The notes below the pieces were generated by a model that searched no databases, was not told where the DNA came from, and saw only the letters and a program-made list of their open reading frames with translations. Positions 7,759 to 13,150 of a stretch of DNA of 14,056 bases are shown here, in pieces. The DNA comes from JBBRQP01 sp038226175 (GTDB lineage Bacteria > Cyanobacteriota > Cyanobacteriia > Gloeobacterales > Anthocerotibacteraceae): assembly GCA_038226175.1 (NCBI GenBank), contig JBBRQP010000073.1, positions 1 through 14,056 of the forward strand, given 5' to 3'. Made by a program: the position numbers and the translations under genes. Positions within the stretch are counted from its first letter, which is position 1. The number at the start of each line of letters is the position of its first letter.

Positions 7759-7978
7759 GGACAACAGAAACAAGAGCCGGAGGAAGCAGAGATAGCAGTG
7801 CAATTGAGCCAAGCGTATCTGGAATAGGAACGGGTAACCAAAGAGACTAGCAGGCGAGAGGGTAAATTAGAAGGTAAGCTAAGCTGTCCCGACCTTAGCA
7901 GCGCGTGGCTTTAATCTCCAAGAAATAGCCAGTATTCTACATTTGACTGTTGAGCAAGTAGAGAGTGTACTGCCTTAA
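7759..7978 (+). pseudogene. C-terminal remnant of an Rpn/PD-(D/E)XK nuclease family protein
   Basis: Rpn-type recombination-promoting nucleases (often annotated as putative transposases) end in a charged REGKLEGKLEG stretch and a helix-turn-helix-like tail. Here the charged region reads EPEEAEIAVQLSQAYLE, then a TAG (7825-7827), then TKETSRREGKLEGKLS in the same frame. The closing helix GFNLQEIASILHLTVEQV follows in the next frame (from about 7901), ending at TAA 7976-7978. So there is at least one nonsense change, one frameshift, and no catalytic domain. These genes are frequent and often decayed in cyanobacterial genomes. The assignment rests on this tail pattern only. Confidence 0.55.
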
Positions 7979-8177
7979 ATCTGGGGCTTCAGTCACAGAT
8001 TAGTCATGATGGAGATAGACCAAAGTGAGAAACTAATCGGGTAGACTTTGTGAGCGTATAGTAAATTAGCTATTTATGCTGAAAGACCATGGCTCAAAGG
8101 CTTTTCTGCCTAACCAATGGGCTATACAAATTCTTCTGTTAATACAGTTTTCCATTATTCTGAACCTCATACCCCAA

Positions 8178-8206
8178 TGGGAAGTTTATTATTGGGCATC
8201 TTCCCA
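8178..8206 (-). terminator. Stem-loop downstream of the 211-residue gene
   Basis: TGGGAAG (8178-8184) and CTTCCCA (8200-8206) form a 7-bp stem with a 15-base loop, 18 bp beyond the stop at 8224 on the minus strand. It lacks a clear T-run. A terminator for the TPR/orphan pair is plausible but weak. The rest of 7979-8223 holds no gene I can support. Confidence 0.25.
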
Positions 8207-8223
8207 CTTATTCATAAAAGCTC

Positions 8224-8859
8224 TCACAGAGTTCTGAATCTCTTGTTCAAAGAACCTTTCAGGAGATATGATAGCCAACTTCTCACTTCGACCATCACTG
8301 CAAGAAAATAGCGCATTATTACTATTTCATTCATTGCCGATAAATCTCTTACTATAGACTGATAGTCTATTCTTAATCCCGATTTTACTTTAGATATCCA
8401 GTCTGGGACTATGTTAGCAGTAGATTTATAGTCATACGATGTCAGTATAAATACGCCATTGAGCCAATTTAACAAATTATCTATCTCATAGTCATAGGCG
8501 TATTTATGTAAGTTCAAAAGTACTCCAAGTCTTGTCTTTGCTTCATAGGCTTCGACCTCAAAGGTAATGGCATCGTCGTTAAATAATTTAACGTATTTCC
8601 GCTCCCACTTTTTAGAACGTAATTTAGTGACAGGAGCAATATTATTGTCAGCCAGTAAATAAAAAAAATTACATGACAAGTTACTAGTAATTGCAGAAAT
8701 ATAGGTCAATGCAGTCTTTCTTGCATCCCTATCTTTGATGTAATTGAGTTCAGAACGTAACTCTATCTCGACTATGATAAGCCCTGAAGCTAGTGTAATT
8801 TCACCGAGCAGTGGGCCGTAAATATCTATCGAAGTTTCTTGCGTATATGTTTTCATCAT
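8224..8859 (-). CDS. Hypothetical protein, no recognised family
   Basis: This 211-residue protein has no family I recognise. ATG 8859 is followed at once by a second ATG (8856). A strong GGGAGG (8865-8870) lies five bases before the first and eight before the second, so the gene is surely meant to be translated. The protein begins with a beta-like stretch (SIDIYGPLLGEITLASGLIIVEIEL), followed by mixed helices with many aromatic residues and a basic C terminus (KGSLNKRFRTL). There is no signal peptide, clear membrane helix or metal motif; a hydrophobic, helical segment lies near the end (IVIMRYFLAVMVEVRSWLSYLL). It starts 55 bp after the TPR gene on the same strand and may share its transcript. 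It is distinctly AT-rich compared with that gene, suggesting separate, more recent acquisition. Confidence 0.7.
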   Translation of the reverse strand: MMKTYTQETSIDIYGPLLGEITLASGLIIVEIELRSELNYIKDRDARKTALTYISAITSNLSCNFFYLLADNNIAPVTKLRSKKWERKYVKLFNDDAITFEVEAYEAKTRLGVLLNLHKYAYDYEIDNLLNWLNGVFILTSYDYKSTANIVPDWISKVKSGLRIDYQSIVRDLSAMNEIVIMRYFLAVMVEVRSWLSYLLKGSLNKRFRTL

Positions 8860-8914
8860 TATTTCCTCCCAAAATGGTAACTGGCTTGGACAGCCTGTTT
8901 GAAAAGTACAATGG

Positions 8915-10324
8915 CTAACTTGGGCTAGTTCTATTTTTTAGAAGCTCGTTAAGGTTGCTGAGCACTAGCCCTTCCCCATCGCGGTCTTTGACTTCCTGAT
9001 AGATTGTCAATGCCTGCTGGTAGTATGTGACGGCTTTGTCGTACTCTGACAGCAACTTGTAAGCATTGCCCAGATTCAGCAGTGCTCCAGCTTCCCCATT
9101 GCGGTCTTGAACTTGCTGAAAGATAGGCAATGCCTGCTGATAGTAATCAATGGCTCTATCGTATTGCGACTGCGACTTGTAAGCAATGCCCAGATTATTC
9201 AGAGCCTTGGCTTCCCCATTGCGGTCTTGGACTTGCTGATAGATGGGCAATGCCTGCTGCAAGTACATGATGGCTTTGTCATACTGCGACAGCGATTTGT
9301 AGGCATTGCCCAGATTATGTAGAGCCTTAGCTTCCCCATGGCGGTCTTTGACTTGCTGATAAATGGACAACGTCTGCTGATAGTAATCAATGGCCTTGTC
9401 GTATTGCAACAGCGACTTGTAAGCAATGCCCAGATTATTTAGCGTCCCAGCTTCCCCATTGCGGTCTTGCACTTGCTGATAAACGGGCAATGCCTGCTGT
9501 AAGTACATGATGGCTTTGTCATACTGTGACAGAGAATTGTAAGCACTACCTAGATTATTCAGCGCATCGGCTTCCCCATTACGGTTTTTGACTTGCTGAT
9601 AGATGGGCAATGCCTGCTGGTAGTAATCAATGGCTTTGTCATACTGCGACAGAGACCTGTAAGAACTACCCAGATTCAGCACCACTGTAGCTTCCCCATC
9701 ACGGTCTTTGACTTGTTGATAGATGGGCAACGCCTTCTGCAAGTACGTAATGGCTTTGTTGTACTGTGAGAGCGAATTATAAGCAATGCCCAGATTACCC
9801 AGCGCCGCAGCTTCCCCCTTGCGGTCTTTGACTTGCTGATAGATGGGCAATGCCTGCTGGTAATAGGTGATGGCTTTATCATACTGCGACAGAGATCTGT
9901 AAGAACTACCCAGATTATTCAGCACCGCAGCTTCCCCCTTGCGGTCTTTGACTTGCTGATAGATGGGCAATGCCTGCTGGTAGTAGGTGATGGCTTTGTC
10001 GTACTGTGACAGCGAATTGTAAGCAATACCCAGATTTATTAGTGCCCCAGCTTCCCCCTTGCGGTCTTGCAGGGTGCCATAGAGTTCCAACGCTCGTTGC
10101 CACGATTGGACTGCCGCTTCGTACTCGAAGGTCTGCAATTGCTGAATGGCTTGATTCAACAATTGCTCTGCCTTGGCTTTCTGTTCCTGCTTAGTCTGGG
10201 CAGCCGCAGGAAACAGTAGAGCCAGGGGTACCATGTAGAACGGTGCTGCTGTCGCAAATAGAAGTGTAGCCGTGAGGCACCGCTTAATAAGGGCTTTAGT
10301 CGTAGACTTGTAGATCTCTGCCAT
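8915..10324 (-). CDS. Exported tetratricopeptide repeat protein, nine full 40-residue units
   Basis: This 469-residue protein has a long hydrophobic signal region (about 14-42) with a likely cleavage AAA|Q at 42/43, so it should act outside the cytoplasm or on the membrane. A divergent first repeat (about 52-89) is followed by nine near-identical 40-residue units (90-449) and a short end (450-469). The unit consensus begins GEAxALNNLGIAY and ends ALPIYQQVKDRN, the TPR_12/kinesin-light-chain style that binds peptides or proteins. ATG 10324 is chosen; an in-frame TTG at 10336 sits directly on AGAGG and would be too close. In cyanobacteria such arrays often precede a CHAT protease domain. Here the protein stops after the repeats, while a broken CHAT tail lies just upstream. 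No catalytic domain is present, so a scaffold role is inferred. Confidence 0.88.
   Translation of the reverse strand: MAEIYKSTTKALIKRCLTATLLFATAAPFYMVPLALLFPAAAQTKQEQKAKAEQLLNQAIQQLQTFEYEAAVQSWQRALELYGTLQDRKGEAGALINLGIAYNSLSQYDKAITYYQQALPIYQQVKDRKGEAAVLNNLGSSYRSLSQYDKAITYYQQALPIYQQVKDRKGEAAALGNLGIAYNSLSQYNKAITYLQKALPIYQQVKDRDGEATVVLNLGSSYRSLSQYDKAIDYYQQALPIYQQVKNRNGEADALNNLGSAYNSLSQYDKAIMYLQQALPVYQQVQDRNGEAGTLNNLGIAYKSLLQYDKAIDYYQQTLSIYQQVKDRHGEAKALHNLGNAYKSLSQYDKAIMYLQQALPIYQQVQDRNGEAKALNNLGIAYKSQSQYDRAIDYYQQALPIFQQVQDRNGEAGALLNLGNAYKLLSEYDKAVTYYQQALTIYQEVKDRDGEGLVLSNLNELLKNRTSPS
8978..10057. repeat. Nine tandem 120-bp units coding for the TPR array
   Basis: The DNA repeats with an exact 120-bp period and high identity between units, for example the recurring CTTCCCCATTGCGGTCTTG on the plus strand. 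Unit types alternate, giving a 240-bp higher-order period. Such an array is prone to copy-number change by recombination. Conserved codons, not spacers, explain the periodicity. Confidence 0.9.
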
Positions 10325-10439
10325 AGTAAGGTGCAACCTCTGAATGTCGGTTGATTACAGGTTTTGACCTGACTCTACCATTCCTGCAGGAGGTCTACAG
10401 AAAAACAACAAATTCATTGCGCTCCCAACAGAAATCATC

Positions 10440-10620
10440 CTACAACCCGTTGCTAAGGAGGATCAAGAGTGCCAAGCTAAAATCATTTGGGTTCGCACCT
10501 GGGGGGCAGTTGTAACGCTTCAGCTTTGGTGATACTTCTCTCTTTCAGTGCAGTATAAAATCTGTGTGCCACCATCATCGACCGATCAAAGAGAAGCCTT
10601 TGCCATAATTTCTTTGGACA
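10440..10620 (-). pseudogene. C-terminal remnant of a CHAT-domain (caspase-like) protein
   Basis: On the minus strand one frame reads LWQ, then DRSMMVAHRFYTALKERS and ITKAEALQ, and stops at 10483. This matches the conserved end of CHAT domains (SLW-x-V-x-DRST...RFY..L...KAEAL). An overlapping frame (10493-10440) reads NPNDFSLALLILLSNGL, which resembles the usual closing PYYWAPFILLGN-type strand, so a frameshift probably separates the two. The His/Cys catalytic part is absent. It lies about 115 bp upstream of the exported TPR gene on the same strand. CHAT peptidases are commonly fused behind TPR arrays in cyanobacteria, so this may be what is left of a former TPR-CHAT neighbour. The assignment is by motif only. 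Confidence 0.45.
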
Positions 10621-11033
10621 AAAATGGTGTGGTTGTCATAGTCGTTTCCAATGCCATCAAGCCTATCAAGAAATGCAAGTATTCTTCAATCACTCCCCAC
10701 TCAAGCCATAGCCAATACACCACATCGCCTCGCTTCAAATCATAATCACTGACGGGCATAGACAATGAGCATGACTGGCAATCAAAAGTGGGTTAATCAT
10801 ATACAGAAAAAGAGATGAGTTGTGATACGCAAATAGGTGTCTGTAACCCTCATGGCAGAGGTAGTGTAGCGAGTATCTGATAAGTGTTCCTTTCTAGGAC
10901 GCTTGAGATTTGCTTGATGTGCTTTAAGTTCCGTTTGTTGAAGCGACCCCTAACAGTTACGCTAAAGTAAGCAAACGCCCACAATGCAGCAAAGAAATCG
11001 CAGCCTACTCCTGCACCATCCTGGAGGTTGACC
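10621..11033. other. Gene-poor stretch before the YncE-like gene
   Basis: No intact gene is supported here. On the minus strand 10759-10678 reads a protein-like start (MPVSDYDLKRGDVVYWL), and the neighbouring frame continues with DRLDGIGNDYDNHTIFVQRN down to about 10580. This looks like a frameshifted gene fragment of unknown family. The right part holds repeat copy A (10912-10956) and the GGAGG ribosome site (11023-11027) of the YncE-like gene. A plus-strand open stretch at 10548-10745 runs antisense to both fragments and is not credible. Confidence 0.4.
10912..10956 (+). repeat. 45-bp interspersed repeat, copy A
   Basis: It aligns without gaps to copy B (34 of 45 positions identical) and to the inverted copy C (33 of 45). 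Shared blocks are GCTTTAA, TTCCGT and GCGACC/GTGACC near the end. It lies 77 bp before the YncE-like start. It is the most diverged copy. Confidence 0.6.
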
Positions 11034-12065
11034 ATGATAAACCTTTGCTTAAAGATGATTACCCCGCTTCTATTAGGCGTTGGTTTTGCCTTTGCCTCTA
11101 TGCCAGTATCCGCAGGTGGCTATCACCTCGAACAAAAAATTGTATTGGGAGGTAAGGGCGGTTGGGATTACTTAACCTTTGATAGCTCCACCCAACATCT
11201 TTATGTTACACACGCTGATCGCACCCTGATTCTCGATACTCAGACTGCTACTATTGTTGGCGAAATTCCTGGCGTTGGAGTACATGGAGTGGCGATTGCC
11301 ACGGACTTGAAACGCGGCTTCGTTACCAATGGTCGGGGTGGGACAGCAACTATCTTTGACTTAGGGACACTTAAGCCTCTAACTCAAGTGCCTACGGGAA
11401 GCGATCCTGACGCGATTCTCTATGAACCTTCCACACACCGAGTGTTCACATTCAATGGTAAAAGTAAGGACGCTACGATATTTGATGGCGCAAGTGGCAA
11501 AGTCCTGAGCACCCTACCTCTTGGGGGTAAGCCAGAATTTGCGGTAACGGATGCTCAAGGGCACATTTACGTCAATATTGAAGATACCAGCGAGTTGGTT
11601 ACGCTAGATGCACAAGAACTGAAAGTAACCGATCGCCATAGCTTAGCCCCCTGTACCGAACCTACAGGACTAGCACTAGATGTCGTTCACCAGAGGCTTT
11701 TTGCGGTTTGTAGTAACAAAATAATGGCGGTGGTTAATGCGCAAACAGGTAAAGTTATCACCACCCTTACCACAGGTGCAGGAACTGATGCTGTAGCCTA
11801 TGACCCTAACTTGGCGTTAGTGTACAGTTCTAATGGAGAAGGAACGCTTACAGTTATTCATGCAGATACACCCGACCAATATCGTGTCGTCGAGAATGTA
11901 CGCACTCAAAAAGGAGCAAGAACGCTAGCCCTCGATCCTAAAACTCACCGTATTTATCTCGCCACCGCTCAGTTTGACCCACGCCCACTGCCAACACCCG
12001 AACAACCCAATCCCCGCCCAAGTATAGTCGAAGGGAGTTTTGAACTCCTGGTATTTAAGCCTTAG
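11034..12065 (+). CDS. Exported YncE-like beta-propeller protein
   Basis: This 343-residue protein has a signal peptide (residues 1-27, likely cleavage VSA|GG), so it is periplasmic or secreted. The mature part is built of repeated beta-propeller blades of the YncE/YVTN type: LYVTHADRTLILDTQT, RVFTFNGKSKDATIFD, HIYVNIEDTSELVTLD, RLFAVCSNKIMAVVNAQ and LVYSSNGEGTLTVI, each followed by a loop. Members bind ligands or DNA or act as structural modules; the ligand here is unknown. The family is usually about 320-360 residues, so it is complete. ATG 11034 is chosen because GGAGG (11023-11027) lies six bases upstream; the in-frame TTG at 11028 abuts that site. Two copies of a 45-bp repeat flank the gene in direct orientation, raising the possibility that it was moved as a unit. 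Confidence 0.85.
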   Translation: MINLCLKMITPLLLGVGFAFASMPVSAGGYHLEQKIVLGGKGGWDYLTFDSSTQHLYVTHADRTLILDTQTATIVGEIPGVGVHGVAIATDLKRGFVTNGRGGTATIFDLGTLKPLTQVPTGSDPDAILYEPSTHRVFTFNGKSKDATIFDGASGKVLSTLPLGGKPEFAVTDAQGHIYVNIEDTSELVTLDAQELKVTDRHSLAPCTEPTGLALDVVHQRLFAVCSNKIMAVVNAQTGKVITTLTTGAGTDAVAYDPNLALVYSSNGEGTLTVIHADTPDQYRVVENVRTQKGARTLALDPKTHRIYLATAQFDPRPLPTPEQPNPRPSIVEGSFELLVFKP

Positions 12066-12088
12066 CGCTTGTACTGACGAAGGCTTAA
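12055..12088 (+). terminator. Stem-loop overlapping the YncE-like stop codon
   Basis: TTAAGCCTT (12055-12063) and AAGGCTTAA (12080-12088) form a perfect 9-bp stem with a 16-base loop. The TAG stop is 12063-12065, so the stem starts within the coding region. No T-run follows. It could stop both this gene and the convergent remnant. Its right arm overlaps the first bases of repeat copy B. Confidence 0.4.
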
Positions 12089-12127
12089 CGGGCTTTAACT
12101 TCCGTGTTCTGAGGTGACCCCTAGTAG
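12083..12127 (+). repeat. 45-bp interspersed repeat, copy B
   Basis: Same orientation as copy A, 34 of 45 identical; 37 of 45 identical to the reverse complement of copy C. It begins with GCTTAACGGGCTTTAA and contains TTCCGT and GTGACCCC. It lies directly after the YncE-like gene and seven bases before the stop of the DUF1501 remnant. Confidence 0.65.
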
Positions 12128-12133
12128 CATCTC

Positions 12134-12376
12134 TCACATCAAGGGAAGCCGCTGAGTTGCCGTAAACCCAGGTAACACTTTGCGGATACAGGCATCGTCG
12201 AGTTGAAAGTACTGCTCTAGGACTGTAGAAATGACAGAGCGAAAGTCGGTAGTCACCATCAAGTCACGGCCTTCATAGAGTTGGTTATTGCTTAGGCCGG
12301 GCCACTGTCCGTAGACTTTACCGCCTTTGACACTTCCTCCTGCTACCCACATGACATTTCCGTGACCATGGCCTAT
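12134..12376 (-). pseudogene. C-terminal remnant of a DUF1501 (twin-arginine, sulfatase-like) protein
   Basis: DUF1501 proteins are about 400-450-residue exported proteins of the alkaline-phosphatase-like fold. Only the last 80 residues remain: GHGHGNVMWVAGGSVKGG, then GKVYGQWPGLSNNQLYEGRD, then LMVTTDFRSVISTVLEQYF and a final VLPGFT. These are the standard closing motifs, including the His-rich GxDHGHGN site (here GIGHGHGN). The frame opens out of frame from a DUF1800 start at about 12376, so the junction is a deletion. An ATG at 12350-12352 could begin a 72-residue peptide, but no ribosome site supports it. Confidence 0.75.
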
Positions 12377-12531
12377 ACCCGTTCTACTTCGCTAGGGGTT
12401 GGCCCGAAACTAAGACGATTGATATGGTGCAGAATTTTTGGATCGGCTGTGGTGTTTGCTCCAAAAGCAGGAGCGACGATGCCCAGCACAAGAAGCATAC
12501 TCAGAACAGAGCATTGAAGTTGATTAGACAA
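12373..12531 (-). pseudogene. N-terminal remnant of a DUF1800 protein
   Basis: From TTG 12531 (AGGA about eight bases upstream) the minus strand reads a signal peptide (LSMLLVLGIVAPAFGA) and then LHHINRLSFGPTPSEVERV, the standard opening of DUF1800 proteins. It stops at TAG 12373-12375 after 52 codons; the family is usually 400-600 residues. DUF1800 and DUF1501 genes are commonly adjacent in bacteria, DUF1800 first, which is the order here. So one deletion probably removed most of the first gene and most of the second. The start codon is uncertain. Confidence 0.7.
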
Positions 12532-12639
12532 GAAATTTGTCCTAGCATGGCTAGGTGTTGTCTTGGACGCAAGGTAGATGTGTTTAGGTTCAAATAAGGC
12601 TGGCTTACTAGTAGGTACGGCATTACAGGAGGAAGAGCG

Positions 12640-12723
12640 ATGAAAAAAACCTAGTGGCTTTCAGCACGGTTATCGATCTTAATCTTTGGGCTATTAATGG
12701 TCGCCTCAGAAAACGGAATTTAA
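12640..12723 (+). pseudogene. Start of a secreted-protein gene, nonsense at codon 5, truncated by repeat C
   Basis: A very good ribosome site, AGGAGG (12627-12632), stands seven bases before ATG 12640. The frame reads MKKT, then TAG (12652-12654), then WLSARLSILIFGLLM, a typical signal-peptide core. It then runs into repeat copy C and stops at TAA 12721-12723. So translation would end after four residues, and the body of the gene is gone. The original function cannot be told. Confidence 0.4.
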
Positions 12724-12735
12724 AGCCCGTTGAGA
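12691..12735 (-). repeat. 45-bp interspersed repeat, copy C (inverted)
   Basis: The reverse complement of this stretch matches copy B at 37 of 45 positions and copy A at 33 of 45. It contains AACGGGCTTTAA, TTCCGT and GAGGCGACC when read on the minus strand. Copies B and C thus form an inverted pair enclosing the DUF1800/DUF1501 scar, and copy C interrupts the truncated secreted-protein gene. Nothing further is recognisable in 12736-12901 except a direct repeat ATTTACTG (12832-12839, 12848-12855). Confidence 0.65.
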
Positions 12736-12901
12736 AGCAGCATTTGGTAGGGACTATTTCCCTTACTTCTGTGTTACGAATTATCAGTTTCTGACATGCG
12801 GGGCGCACGATTCCCGAAATCCGTGGTAAACATTTACTGTAGTAGATATTTACTGAGAACCAGATTTAGCACACCGCTAGTTGTAGCACAGGGAGTTTAC
12901 G

Positions 12902-13111
12902 ATGTTGTTTCCCACATCTTTAGTTAAAGGTCATTCTTGCCGTCTTTTGTGTCTAGCCATTCCACTATTACTATCCACAACGCCAATGGCGGCAAGTGCC
13001 CAACCATACGTCATTACTGATAGTGTTAGCCCTTTTCGGACGGCTACTGGTTATCAGGCACTCTTCTCTAACACCACAGGCATCAACAACACTGCTAGCA
13101 TACTGATTTAA
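12902..13111 (+). CDS. Truncated secreted protein with one endosialidase-associated/YadA-head-like repeat
   Basis: The product is 69 residues. Residues 1-33 are a clear signal peptide (likely cleavage ASA|Q), and the mature part contains ATGYQALFSNTTGINNTA. That is one unit of the NTAxGxxAL...NTTGxxNTA repeats found in large cyanobacterial surface proteins, phage tail fibres with endosialidase chaperone domains and trimeric-adhesin heads. Such proteins normally have many repeats and are several hundred residues long; here TAA follows the first unit. GGGAG lies about seven bases before ATG 12902. It is probably a truncated gene, although a short secreted peptide could still be made. Thirty-nine bases separate it from the kinase gene, so they may be cotranscribed. 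Confidence 0.55.
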   Translation: MLFPTSLVKGHSCRLLCLAIPLLLSTTPMAASAQPYVITDSVSPFRTATGYQALFSNTTGINNTASILI

Positions 13112-13150
13112 TACAACAGTTCTACCTAGTAAAACGTTGGAGAAACGCTA

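Noticed and set aside
7645..7827. Plus-strand 60-residue frame as a gene
   Set aside because: Its first half is antisense to the hydrolase remnant and only its end belongs to the Rpn-type remnant.
8978..10057. Regular repeats that look like a CRISPR array or a minisatellite
   Set aside because: The period is exactly 120 bp, in frame, and codes for 40-residue TPR units with conserved TPR residues; there are no unique spacers.
10006..10194. Open frames antisense to or in other frames of the TPR gene (also 9107-9322, 9199-9426, 9676-9882)
   Set aside because: They only mirror the repeat coding sequence and have no ribosome sites or protein-like features of their own.
10548..10745. Plus-strand 65-residue frame
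   Set aside because: It runs antisense through the CHAT tail and the unknown fragment, which read better as protein on the minus strand.
11925..12137. Minus-strand 70-residue frame across the YncE-like 3' end
   Set aside because: It is a shadow of the YncE-like gene and repeat copy B, with no start signal.
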